From the NCBI GenBank assembly GCA_032622095.1, contig CP136061.1, positions 117,684,754-117,748,753 of the forward strand: a stretch of 64,000 bases of DNA. Direction: 5' to 3'. This document shows positions 23,520-35,631 of the stretch, piece after piece. Position numbers and translations under genes: made by a program. The DNA comes from Siphonodentalium dalli (taxonomy: Eukaryota; Mollusca; Scaphopoda; Gadilida; Siphonodentaliidae). The notes below the pieces were generated by a model. That model was not told where the DNA came from, made no database searches, and worked only from the letters and a program-made list of their open reading frames with translations. Position 1 is the first letter of the stretch. Each line of letters starts with the position of its first letter.

Positions 23520-26500
23520 GTGCATCGACTGCGTATGCTCAATGGCTATGCAGGTACAAAATTTCAAATCAATCAGCCAAGCCATTTCGACGATATAAGA
23601 ACTCAAACCTCCATTGAACAACAACTAGAATGAAACTGAAATTGCACAGCAATTTCGATACTTCCATTTTCGCCAATGACGGGAAATTGTGTCATCTGAT
23701 AAAGCGTAAGTTGTCAGTAGACACATGTGAGTATGGTGATACTATAGATCATAGTAATAATCAGCAACCACAGATTCTATCCACCAAATTTCATCAAGTT
23801 CTCCCTAACCGGAAGTGAAATCCGTAACATATATATATCATTATACAGAATCTGATGCATATAATGCAAAAAGTCCCAACTCAATAGCCCAAGCCGTTCT
23901 GGAATTCGTATAAAGAGCGCTGTTTTATCCTTCGACCAGTAGCAAACTTTTTAACCAGAAATGCGACCCCTATCATTTTTAAGTATTTTATAACACATAT
24001 GCAGGCGCAATTAAAGAACAAAGTCCGAACTCGATATCTCAAACCGTTTGGGAGGAAATACGTTAACAATAACAAAACAGCTAAAGAGCGTTATTTCCTA
24101 AGGTCAAGGTCATACGAAATTCCCGATTAGTCCATCGACCACGTATGCTCAATGGATATGCAGGTACAAAACTTCAAACAAAGCCTTTTCGACGATATAA
24201 GAAATCAAACATCGATTTTGCAATAGAAAAATAGTTTTGAGATACATACCCACACGCCCGTTCTGCCAAACCGGAAGTGGAATACGTTAACTATATATAT
24301 CATTAGAGAGCGCAGAGTTTGCTGAAAATTATACAGAAAGTACCAACTCAATATCTCAAGTCGTTCTGGATTACCCATAAAGAGCGAGGTTTTATACTTC
24401 GACCAGTAGCGAACTTTAAAACCGGAAGTGCGAACACACATACATGCGCAAATAATGAAAACAGTCCGAACCCGATATCATAGCCGTTTCGGAGGAGATA
24501 CAGATAAAGAGCGTTATTTCACACGGTCAAGGTCAGACGAAATTCCCAACTAGTCCATCGACTGCGTATGCCCAATGGATATGCAGGTACAAAACTTCAA
24601 ATCAATTGGCCCACCCGTTTCGACGATATATGAAATCAAACCTCGATTTTGCAAGTCATTCTGGTGGTGCGAAAACCAAACAAAATCAGATTTTTAAGCA
24701 GCCATAACTCCTGAAGATTAAGACCGATCTTAATAATCCGAGTGGAATAGTGATCAGCGGCAAGCAAAGATTATATCCACCAAAACAATTTGAGATACAT
24801 ACCAACACGCCATTTCTCCCAAAGCGGAAGTCAAATCCGTAACCCATATACATCATTATACAGCGCAGAATCTGATGCACATAATGCAAAAAGTCCAAAC
24901 TCAATATCTTAAGCCGTTCTGGATTTTGTATAAAGAGCGTTCTTTTATTCTTCGACCAGCTAAACCGGAAGTACGAACCCTATCATTTTTCAGTATTTTA
25001 GAACACACATCGATGCGTAAATAATGAAAAATGTCCGAACCCGATATCTGCAGCCGTTTCGGAGGAGATGCGCTAACAACAATAAAGCACATAAATAGCG
25101 TTGTTTCCAAAGGTCAAAGTCATACGAAATTCCCTTTTAGGGCATCGACTATGGCTATGTAGGTACAAAATTTCAAATCAATTGGCCAAGCCGTTTGGAC
25201 GATATAAGAAACCAAACCTCGATTTTGCAAGTCACTTTAGTAGCGCAAAAAAATCCTAAAAAATCAACAAAATGGCGATTACTCCGAAGGTCAAGGTCGG
25301 ACGAAATTTAAAGTGCGAAACCTATCATTTTTCAGTATTTGAGAACACACAAAAATGCGCAAATAATGAAACAGCCTGAACCCGATATCTACAGCCGTTT
25401 CGGGGGAGATACGCTAACAACAATAAAACACACAAAGAGCGTTCTTTCCAAAGGTCAAGGTCATACGAAATTTCCTTTAGGGCATCGACTGCATATGCTC
25501 AATGGCCATGCAGGTACAAAACTTCAAATCAATTGGCCGAGCCGTTTTGACGATATAAGAAATCAAACCTCGATTTTCAATTCATTCTGGTGGGATGAAA
25601 ACCCCCCCAAAAAACAGGGCTTTAAGCAGCCATAACTCCCGAAGTTTAAGTCCGATTTTAATAATTCGAGTGGAGTGGTGATCAGCGGCAAGTAAAGATT
25701 ATATCCACTAACTTTCATCAAAATCTGCTCCAAATCAGTTTTGAGATGTATATCCACACGCCCGTGCTCCCACACCGGAAGTGAAAACCGTAACCCATAT
25801 ATAACGTTATAGAGCGCAGAGTTCGGTGCACATAATGTAAAAGTACCATCTCATTATCTCAAGCCGTTCTGGATTTCGTATGAAGAACGTTATTTTATTC
25901 TTCGACCAGTAGCCAACTTTAAAACCGGAAGTACGAACCCTATCATTTTTTTTGTATTTTAGAACACACATAAATGCGCAAATAATGAAAGAAGTCCGAA
26001 CCCGATATCTACATCCGTTTCGGGGGAGATACGCTAATAACAATAAAACAGATAAAGAGTGTTGTCTTCAAAGGTCAAGACCAGACGAAATTTCCTATTA
26101 GTATATCGACTGCATATGCTCAACGGCTATGCATTTACAAAATTTCAGATCAATTGGCCAAGCCGTTTCGATGAGAAAAGAAATCAAACATCGATTTTGC
26201 AACTTTGCAAGTCATTCTAGGGGCGCGAAAACCCCATAAAAATCAGGTTTTTAAGCAGCCATAACTCTAGAAGTCCGATTTTACAAATTCGAGTGGGATA
26301 GTGATTAACGGCAACTACAGATATTGTCCACCAAATTTCGTCAAAATCAGCGCCAAAATAGTTTTGAGATACATACCCACACGCCCGTTCTCCCAAACCG
26401 GAAGTGAAATGCAAAAACTGTATATATCGCTATATAGCGCAGAAGTTGGTGCACTTAATGCAGAAAGTCCCCAACTCAATATCTCAAGCCCTTCTGGATT

Positions 26501-26830
26501 TCGTATAAGAGCGTTGTTTTATTATTCGACCACGGCGAACTTTTTGACCGGAAGTGCGAACCCTATCATTTTCCAGTATTTTAGAACACACATGCATGCG
26601 CAAATAATGAAACAACTCCGAATCCGATATCTCGAGCCGTTTAGGAGGAGATACGTTAACAATAATAAAACAGATAAAGAGCGTTGTTTCCAAAGGTCAA
26701 GGTAAGACGAAAGTCCCTATTTGTGCCTTGACTATATCCTCAATGGCTATTCAGGTACCAAGTTTCATATCAATCGGCCAAGCCGTTTCGACGATATAAG
26801 AAATCAAACATCGATTTTGTAAGATGTCCA
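23520..26830 (+). repeat. Long-unit satellite (about 0.42-0.95 kb), six or more degenerate copies
   Basis: An ordered set of blocks recurs in direct orientation: TATGCTCAATGG with ATGCAGGTACAAAA (about 23535, 24145, 24567, 25495, 26115, 26735); TAAGCAGCCATAACTC (24696, 25625, 26253); CCGGAAGTGAAATCCGTAAC-like (23810, 24275, 24830, 25777, 26398); GCCGTTCTGGAT (23892, 24361, 24914, 25863); and GCCGTTTCGGAGGAGATACG-like (24040, 24485, 25052, 25396, 26015, 26637). Blocks are sometimes missing, which explains the variable spacing. AGCCGTTTCGACGATATAAG-like phrases resemble text common in invertebrate repeats. No coding function is supported. Confidence 0.85.
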
Positions 26831-27315
26831 CAAACTAGCACCGCGAGTATTGTTCTTCTCTGTTGGGAGCTATTCGACGAGAAGAATGCGGGACGTCACA
26901 CAGTTTGCTTAGGATCATAGTCCAGAAGTGTGTGTAGTCGGTACAGTATGCTCTTTTCCTTAGCAGATAAGCATCTGACCAAGGGAATGAGACAGCTAGC
27001 AACCTCGAAACACTGCCGAAGTTGTCCACGTATGCCAATGCGTTCGATAAGTTTGTGACTAGCTAACTGGGAAGTTCGCCAGGTGTACATGTCGTTATCC
27101 CCACGGGGTATGAGAAAGACATACATAGAGATGACCTTCTGTGAGCGTGTATACATACTCATCGGCCATATACCTTTCTAGTTCAAGATGACGCACAAAT
27201 CACATATTTAGCAAATATTGTGAGCGACCTAGATTTATCAGACAAAGAAATGGAAACTGGTCCAGATAATTATGGACGTGGCAATTCAGAATATGTTATC
27301 AGGTAATTGTTCTAA
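26831..27315. other. Unassigned spacer
   Basis: A non-repetitive stretch between the satellite and the right arm. The small minus-strand frames (26835-27162) are unrecognised. Confidence 0.35.
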
Positions 27316-28158
27316 TAGGACTATTCGGCGCACCTTGGGTTACGACCATTATCGGCGCTAAGTGGAAAATGGATTTCGAAATGCCACTTCGCTATTATTA
27401 ATTGTGGGTTTTCGTCCTTCCAGAAGGATATGAGCTATGTTGTGTGTTTTGGTACTAATAGATGGTTTATGTACAGTTTCGTCTATACATATCGAAAACA
27501 AGTTGAAAATAGTATGCGAAAATATTGATTTCTTTTCAATTTCTGGCCGCCAGTTTAGCCGCCATCTTGACTGTGAGTATCAATTGCCAAACTCAAATGA
27601 ATTACTTCATATCAATATACCATATCAACATGTAATGGTGAGTAGAATTCGCGAAACCATAACGCCCATCGTAAGAAAGTAAAGGAATGTAGGCGTGTTT
27701 TCAAATATATGTCGCCATTTTGGTCGCCATCTTCGATTTGGAAAACCATTTCTTGCATGAAATGTAAGGGAATTACTTCACCTCAGTATTTCCAACTCAA
27801 TTGTAAGCATCGGTGGAGTTGTCTCGACAATAATGCATGATGTGAATATGAGGAATTTTCGGTGATGTTTCTAAATCTGACTTTTTTGTTTATGTGATAT
27901 AAGGACAGTTCTTCGACTCAGTGTTCCCAACTCACAATAGTAAGCAGGTGTGGAGTTGCCATGACAACAACGCTCACTGATGTTAAAATCAGCGATTTTT
28001 CAATTTATGGTGGCCATTTTGGTCTCCATCTTGGATATGGATGAATATTCCCCAACTCAGGTAAAATATTAATCCTCGCCCGGGTATCTCTTGCACATAT
28101 ATATTCATGGGTGGAGGTATTATAGCAATAGCACTCATTGATTCGAAACAGACATCGC
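27316..28158 (-). repeat. Right arm of the large inverted repeat, inner piece
   Basis: Reverse complement of about 17.0-17.87 kb, with the same tandem units of about 172 bp (GGAGTTGTCTCGACAATAAT and relatives) and GCCATTTTGGTCGCCATCTT motifs. Similarity stops exactly where the hAT-type element begins and resumes at 30792. Confidence 0.85.
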
Positions 28159-28738
28159 GTTATCAGCACTGTGGGGGAACTATACTCCTGGCGATGGGGT
28201 TCTCTGCCGAGTTGCGTGAGCATTTTTGAGCGACGATTCCGATTCTCTATCGAGCAATCGCGGCGTAAAACGTAAAAAACAACAACATTAGAACAGTTTA
28301 TCGTGGGTTTCATAGCGCTATCGTGAAATTATAGTCACTGACCATCAGTTTGTGTAAAACAAAGTTTAAAACTAATCCCGAAATGCACGGAAATTGAGTT
28401 TCTATTTTCCGATTCCGATTCTGAGGACTCCGATTCTCTACCGAGCGCTCGGTTCTCTGCGAATAGCTCGATTCTCTGCCTTAGATAGTACATGCCGTCC
28501 GCTTGATTTATACCAATATGGCGACATAATTAGTCATAAACACGACACATGATGAGCGGCGGCCATATGCATTGACATGTGTATTCAGCTCGATTGGCAC
28601 GTCCTATATAATACAGTTGGTTCAAAGAACACTTAATTACAAAATGTACACCAAGTGTCTCTCTCTGTATAGCGTCCTATGATGGTCCCTAATATTAATG
28701 ACCACATGTTTATGTCATCGCTAGATAGAACCGAATGT

Positions 28739-29206
28739 CTATATTTTACGGACATCGATAAATATTTGAAAGGCAATTTTATTTAAAGTAAAACGTCCGG
28801 TTGCTAACTCTCGCGTGAAACATTGCCACTCCTCCAGTCGGTCATGCTCAGTGAGAACATCTACTATATCTGGCAACAACTGTAACAATTCGTCTATACC
28901 ACGAGTAGGGTCAGATTTTGTCATCCTAATGTCCAATTCTTCTTGAAACAGCTCTTTGTGTGAACTCACATCTCGCGCCACTTTCTTCAGATCTCTTTCG
29001 GGTATGTCGGTTTCGGTTTCATCCGGAAAAGTCAAAACGCAATCATCCTCGTTTAAGCGGATTGTTGCCAGATCACAGGGTGGTGTTTTTGGAATAATCC
29101 AGAAATGCTTCGTCGTGTACTGTGTGTTGCGAATAGCATCACTCGACAATAATAGCATCGCAATTTCTGAAGAATATATATTCAGCAATGTAAATTCAAC
29201 AATCAA
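28739..29206 (-). CDS. Unrecognised reading frame inside hAT copy 1
   Basis: A 155-residue acidic frame with no family I recognise. It includes the blocks HFWIIPKTPPCDLATIRLNE, DIPERDLKKVARDVSSHKEL and LLPDIVDVLTEHDRLEEWQC. The same sequence is present, broken, in hAT copy 2 (48682-49185), so it belongs to the element. Copy 2 has an extra segment (HGNETLQHTFVAHKDLDIVL) that copy 1 lacks near 29150, so copy 1 carries an internal deletion there. The length is far below a hAT transposase and I see no BED finger or dimerisation domain. It may be a fragment of a captured host gene or an accessory protein. The ATG at 29206 may not be the original start, because upstream sequence is a (CAA)n-rich tract. 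No ribosome context can be judged. Confidence 0.4.
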   Translation of the reverse strand: MIVEFTLLNIYSSEIAMLLLSSDAIRNTQYTTKHFWIIPKTPPCDLATIRLNEDDCVLTFPDETETDIPERDLKKVARDVSSHKELFQEELDIRMTKSDPTRGIDELLQLLPDIVDVLTEHDRLEEWQCFTRELATGRFTLNKIAFQIFIDVRKI

Positions 29207-29249
29207 GACTGTGGCGAAACGCTTAAAGGTGCCTTGTCTCTTTGCAGAA

Positions 29250-29300
29250 ACACTTCCAACAACAACAACAACAACAACAGCATCAACAACAACAGCAACA
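29250..29300. repeat. (CAA)n tract in hAT copy 1
   Basis: Imperfect CAA repeats, also present in hAT copy 2 at 49250-49312, where they are longer and interrupted by GATGATGACG. Confidence 0.9.
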
Positions 29301-29479
29301 ATACCAGATCAGCGACCACGTGTCCCCCCGAAAGGTGGATTTTTATTAACTTATAGTAAGGGTAGATGTTTTTTAATTCTGTCGAAATTCACCGTGACCA
29401 ACTTCAAACTTGGCATTTGTCTTCTGAAATTTGAACTACGTACCACATACCAAGAGATTCAGTTGAATTAAAAAACAAT

Positions 29480-29880
29480 CAGATTACAAAAACTAAAGTT
29501 ATCACCCGGAAACCATAATAATAGTAAAATTCTAAGTCGACAAGGACCATAACTCCGGCAAAATGGTCAGACCGAACACATATTCGAAACTTACCTGTAT
29601 ATGGAGCTCATAAACTCACATACCAAATATGGTTCAGATCCGATCACACAATCTAAAATTATCATCCGGAAACCTCAAAACGACAAAATTCTAAATCGAA
29701 AAAGGGGCCAAAACTACGGACCTAACTTGACCTGTATTTCGAGCTCATAAACTCACATACCAAATTTGGTTTCGATCCGTTTGCCCATAACTGAAGTTCT
29801 TATCCGGAATCTTTCCGCACGGACGGACGCACGGGCGTCCCAACGACTCGATGGACGGACGGACAGACATCGGCTATTTT
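29480..29880. repeat. Internal repeat with GGACGGACGG tail in hAT copy 1
   Basis: Two tandem degenerate units contain CATAAACTCACATACCAAAT with TATCATCCGGAAAC-like blocks, then CACGGACGGACGCACGGGCG and related GGACGGAC repeats. The same block is at 49490-49905 in copy 2. The wording resembles repeats at 11.5-15.6 kb and may itself be a nested element. Confidence 0.55.
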
Positions 29881-30791
29881 GATAGTCTCCCCAAAAAAAT
29901 CGAGGGACAAAAAGAATAAAAACTCGTCCGTAGACGTATTTCCTTCACTGCGCCTAAACATAAACAGGCGAAAGGCACAAAAACGTTGTCCAGTGACATA
30001 TGCTAAATTTATTATCCCTCTGGCTGAAACTTCTTTTGTTATACCATCAAACAATACAGAAACTTTAGGAACTGGATCTGTCAAATGTACGTGTACGCGA
30101 AGATAAATAATGTCCTCAAGAAACAACAATATTATATGTGTTCAGTAATTGTTTGCACATCGTAACTTTGTGAGAAAGAGATGTTATAAGTGTGCGCAGA
30201 TAACTGTATTTAGGTAATGTGAACCCAATACAATATCTTGTTTTAGACCAATAATTGTTTCAACATGATTATGGCATTAGATGTGTACATGTAAAAACTA
30301 CTCCGCGCATCTGTAGAGAACCGGAGCCACCGCGAGTAAGTTGCAAAGAATCGGAGCCCTCAACAGAGAACCGGAACCTACACCATATTTTCATTATAGC
30401 TTTTTTTCTCAAAAAAAAATGCGAGTTATAGTTGATTTTTTTTAGCATCCCCATTGTATGTCAGGGGCCTCATATTTTAAAAGTTTTATATGAGTATTAG
30501 TTTGCAAAAAAATGTTATAGAAATGAAGAATTTTTCTCACCAACTGACAAATACCGAGTAATTTCACAATAACATTTGAAATTCTGACCATAAACTAACT
30601 CGATTTTGTAACATATATTACTAACCTTCACTTGTGCGTCCATTGCTCCTTCTATTGTAATGATTCGAGGTAACACGTGGCAGAAAACTTGCTGCGAGTA
30701 TGACGATGTCACGAAAATGAGCAAAAATGCAAAGAATCGGAATCTTTGCTCGGTAGAGAACCAAGTCGCCAAGAGTAGTTCTCCCACAGTG

Positions 30792-30923
30792 GTTATCAGC
30801 GTCGTTTCGGCTTTGGTCGGATTATACCGGCATTTGGGAAACCGTGATGTCGGACAAAAATATCCAGCAAGGAATGTATGTTATGGTCCCATTCAGTGTG
30901 TTCATAAATGACTCTTATATACG
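30792..30923 (-). repeat. Right arm of the large inverted repeat, middle piece
   Basis: Reverse complement of about 16.87-16.99 kb (GGCATTTGGGAAACCG, TCCAGCAAGGAATGTATG, ACTCTTATATACGA). It begins after the hAT element and stops at the A preceding the Helitron array. Confidence 0.88.
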
Positions 30924-30924
30924 A

Positions 30925-31572
30925 CTAGCAGGTGGACCCGACTTCGTCCGGGCTGTTTCCCCTCTGCTTTTCGGGGAATTGCGCGATTTTACATTGAATT
31001 GTCCATTTTGAAGGTCAATGTCAGGTGGGGGTCACGATTTGACCCGTCCAAAACACTGCCCGGACAAAAGTACCCGACAAAAGTACCCGTCGAAATCCAT
31101 CCGGTTTTACCCGATTTGACCTCGAATTGATCATATTGAAGGTCAATTTCAGGTCGGGGTCACGACTCGACCCGTCCAAAACACTCAGTGGGCAAAAGTA
31201 ACCCCACGTATCAAATTTCGTCGAAATCCCATCAAAATTCGCGATTTGACCTTGAATTGACCCGATTTCAAGGTCACGTCGCACGGGAAACGAATAGACT
31301 TACGACACTCCCCATACGAAAGTATCCCCAGACACTAATGTTCATCGAAATCCCGCGATACCCGGGCGTTCGACCTTGAAATGACCCGATTTCAAGGTCA
31401 ATGTCACGTCGCACGGGCAAATTAACAGGCCCATGCCACTCCACGGCCGAAAGTACCCCCCCCCCCCCAATACCAAGTTTCATCGAAATCGGCTCGGCCG
31501 TTTTCGAGTCCATCGCGAACAGACAGACACACACACACACACACACACAGATCTTCCAAAATATATAATAGA
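30925..31572 (-). mobile_element. Helitron unit 1
   Basis: Minus-strand 5' end TCTATTATATATTTTGG. The 3' hairpin is CCCGGACGAAGTCGGG, then CTAG at the host T. Its body has AAGGTCAATGTCA.GTC.GGGTC blocks and an (AC)n tract near 31519-31548. Ends are closest to the type found at 41.7-46.3 kb. Confidence 0.75.
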
Positions 31573-32665
31573 CTAGCAGGTTAGCCCGCCACTGGCGGCA
31601 TTCGTCCCATGGCTTTGTTCGAAAAAGCAATTGCAACAGGTTCCGAGACACTTGTGCTGCATTTGTACCAAATTTCGTCGAAATCAGCAAATTTTACCCG
31701 ATTTGACCTTGAATTGACAATTTTGTAGGTCAAGGTCAGGTCGTGGTCATTATTTGACCGGTCCAAAACACTCCCCGGACAAAAGTACAGAAATCCGCCA
31801 GTGTTACCCAATTTGACCTTGAATTGACCTGTTTGAAGGTCAATGTCACATCGGGGTCACGATTTGACCCGTCTGTGACACTTTCGAGACAAATGTACCC
31901 ATAGGTAGCAAGTTTGGGCTCAATCGGTTGACCCGTCCCGAGTTAGTATCGAAAATAATAACTATGGGGCCCAATATGAAGCAGCTTAGAAAACACAAAG
32001 AACAGCTGAGCCCCAAATTTTATTAACACATGATTTCGCATTCAAATCGATTTATGTCGATAAAACTCTTATTTTTCAAAATTTCAAGCTGAGACTTCGT
32101 GTGACTGCGTATAATACTTATATATTCTTAAAATGACACAGTCCAACACGTAATTATGTTTTAGATGGAAGAAATTAAATTTTTTCGATGCTAAATTTTA
32201 ACATAGGATTTCCCATTCAAATCGATTTATGTCGATAAAACTCTTATTTTTCAAAATTTCAAGCTGAGACTTCGTGTGACTGCGTATAATACTTATATAT
32301 TCTTAAAATGACACAGTCCAGCACGTAATGATGTTTTTGATAAAAGAAATTAAATTTTTTCGATGCTAAATTTCGAGCGATAACGTTGCGTTGAATTGTA
32401 AACAAATGCTCTTTTATAGCGACGCGTCATATACAACGCTCATTAAATTATCACTTGATTAACCACCGCAGTGCCGTTTGTTTGTGACTGAGAGTGGAGA
32501 ACGGGTGCTCTGAGCTTCTCCAAAACGCGACGCCGACGGTGTCCGTGGGTTTTTACCCATATATACGAAATTTGAGCTCGATTCGCGCAGCCGTTTTCGA
32601 TTCTATGAAGTACCCACATATATACACACACATATATATACGTAGTTCTCAAAATATATAGGAGA
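31573..32665 (-). mobile_element. Helitron unit 2 with 175 bp internal duplication
   Basis: The 5' end is TCTCCTATATATTTTGAG and the 3' hairpin GCCGCCAGTGGCGGGC. The body contains a 175 bp tandem duplication (about 32020-32370; TTCAAATCGATTTATGTCGA at 32041 and 32216) and ends with the shared tail of about 190 bp (GTGCCGTTTG ... CAGCCGTTTTCGATTCTATG). Confidence 0.8.
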
Positions 32666-34630
32666 CTAGCATGTTAGCCCGCCACTGGTGGCGTTCGTCA
32701 GAAAGATGACAACTTTTTATGTTTTTAATTAATTTTTTAATTAAATTTTTTTTCTTCAATGTGTTAATATTAAAAAAAAATTTATAACATGAGTTAATTG
32801 TGCATTTTTAATTTACCTTTTTTTTCATTAATTTTTTGGATTAATTTTTTAATTTAATTTTTGGTTTTTCAATATTTTACCCATGCGTTTTTAATTTACT
32901 GGATTTTTAAATTTTTGGTTTTTCAATATTTTACCCGATTAGACCTTATTTTACCCGATTAAGGTGAAGAAGACATAAGAATCACTAAACACGCAGTACC
33001 CGTCCCTATACATCGGCGGAAAAACTGACCTGATGAAAAATTCCCCCGTGCATAGGAACGACAGAGACATAATAATCACACAACACGCATTTTTTGTTTT
33101 CACACAACACGCAGTACCCGTCCCTAAAAGAGGTATGATTGAAAATTTCCACCGTTCCTAGGAACGACAGACATAAGAATCACACAACACGTTAATTCTG
33201 CCTTTTTAATCGAGATAAATACATTTCGCGTTTTTCGTCCGTAGTTTCGTACGCACGGTTAACCGTTTAGCAACGTCGATGGCAATAAAGAGCGTTAGTC
33301 GGTTAACCCTTTGAACCCTGACGCCCTACCACGACCGACACCCTGACCCTGGGCTCCTCGTGGGATTTTCCTTTAAATTTTATAGTGTCATGTTGGATGA
33401 TGTTGGTTATGTTTAATTTGTGACACAGGTATGAAACTTTACAGCCCCCCCCCCCCCCCCATTGATCACTGATCATTATAAAATCGGAAGACTTTGCCAC
33501 GCGGCAGCGTCTTGGTGACGGTTATTAGGCAACTACCCCGAATTGACTGGAAAAGGCAATTATAGCATGGTATGTCATAACTCAATGCCAGTGATTGCGT
33601 TTTTGATGACGATAATACCCTAATGTGAAATTTGAGATATATCCGACAAGAATTTAAGAGAGATCGAATGAAATTAATTAGTTAAGGTAGCAACGGTTGC
33701 TAATCAAGTACCACAAATGAACGGATGACACCACTGCACTAACCATTAAGTGGTAGTGTTCCCTTAATTTATACAATATCTAGTCGCATAATGCTGTATA
33801 GGTTCAATGGTGGCACCTGTTTGAAACTGGGCATACATATGTATGTTATGCATGGACCATTCTATGATCATTAAAATATAAGGACACTTTGCCACCCAAT
33901 CTCTCCTTAGTAACGGTTACCAGAAAACTACCCGGCATTAGCAAGAAACTGCAATTATGATGCAGCTATATGTCCTATATATAACACCACATTTCGCTTA
34001 AAACGCATGTTTTTGTCATTTACAACCTATGTTCTGCGCATGCGCATATATTCCTACCCGATACTATAGCGGGTAGACATTCCATGTACACACCCTGACC
34101 ACCGCCGATGTCTATGGGGCCATTTAAACATATATTAGTGGGTATATGTCGTGCATAAGTACGCTATAAACCATTTATTTCGCATTTCGCTGCTCTGCGC
34201 ATGCGCGAAGAAATCAACTTGATATGCGATCGAGGCCCTTCACCATATAAATATAATTTGAACAGGCTTTTTATATTTGATATATATAACTAGAGTTTAG
34301 ACGTCGATTTGTTATTGAATCGCATAGCTATAAACTATAAACACGTGGCGGTCGTTATAATGGCCGGGTATATGGAGGTTCACGCAGCGGCCGGTATTCC
34401 GGCCGCTGGGGTTCAAAGGGTTAACGACTCCAAATACGGTCAATATAAAGATCGTTGATGCCTTAACCCCCGAAGTGTCGTTTGCGGTGATTTTGATGAT
34501 TGGGAGTGGAGAATGAGTGCTCAGAGCTTGTCCAAAACGCAAGGTCGACGCGCAGTCGTTTTCGATTCTTTGAAGTACCCACATACACATATACACACAT
34601 ATATACGGAAGTCTCAAAATATATAGTAGA
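32666..34630 (-). mobile_element. Helitron unit 3, longest (1,965 bp), possible captured DNA
   Basis: The 5' end is TCTACTATATATTTTGAG. The hairpin has one G.T wobble (CCACTGGTGG). Unlike its neighbours it holds about 1 kb of unrelated DNA (33.3-34.35 kb), which includes a C16 tract at 33445-33460. Within it, a unit of about 400 bp is duplicated (ACTTTGCCACGCGGC at 33489 and ACTTTGCCACCC at 33886, each followed by a TAACGGTTA-like block), and two GCGCATGCGC palindromes occur near 34035 and 34198. It is a candidate for sequence captured by a Helitron, or for an older insertion inside one. Confidence 0.7.
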
Positions 34631-35631
34631 CTAGCATGTTAGCCCGCCACTGGCGTGGTTGGTCAGAAACGTGACATTTTTTTAATTATTTTGTTTTTAT
34701 TTTTTAATAGTAATTTAATGTTTTTTAAATTTAATTTAATTTAATTCTTTTTTATAATTTAGTTTTTTTCAATGAGTTAATTGTGCCTTTTCTGACGGAA
34801 AAATTGACCCGATGAAATCCCCCCCCCCTTCCTAGGAATGACAGATAACGCATTCTTTGTTTTTCAATGAGTTAATTCATGGTATCCGTCCTAAACTTAC
34901 CCGTTCCTAGGAACGACAGACTTTTTAATCAAGAGAAATTATGATACCCGTCCCTAAAAGAGGTATGATTTTTTTTAACCTGCCCGTGGCCATTGAGCAG
35001 CCCCTGACAGATGTTGTCCACCCTTACGAGATGGTCAATAGTCCCCGCAAAGAGCGGACAGTCAATTAATCCCGTCGTGAACCCCAACACCAACGCGACG
35101 TAATTTTGTTTGGTATCATGTGTTGCGTTCTAAAAATAGGTCGATTACAGTGGATTCGTAAATGACGAAATATGAATGCGACAGAGAATATTGTTTGATC
35201 TATAGTAACGGGAACGAATGGCAGTCTAGCTATTGACAAAGAATTGTAAATCAACTGCGTCTGATCCAATTGTAAAAGTACTATGACTTCCAATAAATCT
35301 ATCCGCATAGGAAAGCACTCAAAATATTGTTCCCGTATATCTCTCTGCATAATATTTCGAGCGATAACGTTGCGTTGAATTCTAAACAAACGCTCTTTTT
35401 ATAGCGACGCGTCATATACAACGCTCATTAAATTATCACTTGATTAACCACCACAGTGCCGTTTTTTGTGACTGAGGGTGGAGAACCGGTGCTCTGAGCT
35501 TCTCCAAAACGCGACGCCGACGGTGTCCGTGGGATTTTACCCTTAGATAGGAAGTTTGAGCTCAATCCGCGCAGCCGTTTTAGATTCTATGAAGTACCCA
35601 CATATATACGGAAGTCTCAAAATATATAGTA
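34631..35631 (-). mobile_element. Helitron unit 4
   Basis: 3' hairpin then CTAG at the left. The right end reads TACTATATATTTTGAG, lacking the TC dinucleotide, so its 5' end is mutated or clipped. It carries GTTCCTAGGAAC palindromes and the shared tail of about 190 bp. Confidence 0.75.

Larger units (their letters stand above)
28159..30799. mobile_element. hAT-type element copy 1, with 8 bp target duplication
   Basis: Element 28167-30791 (2,625 bp) is flanked by GTTATCAG at 28159-28166 and 30792-30799. The ends are CACTGTGGGGGAACTA on the left and TAGTTCTCCCACAGTG on the right, followed inward by CTC.TGGCGA-like sequence. The left arm of the large inverted repeat supplies the empty site (GCGTTATTAGC in reverse complement). 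An 8 bp duplication with CA-starting inverted ends is diagnostic of the hAT superfamily. Subterminal GATTCTCT/AGAGAACCG motifs cluster at both ends (28240, 28432, 28451, 28472; 30310, 30378, 30755) and are probably transposase-binding repeats. No hAT transposase domain is present. A close relative occupies 48075-56544. Confidence 0.93.

Noticed and set aside
28739-29206. Considered as the hAT transposase
   Set aside because: Far too short, acidic, and lacking BED finger, RNase H-like or C-terminal dimerisation features.
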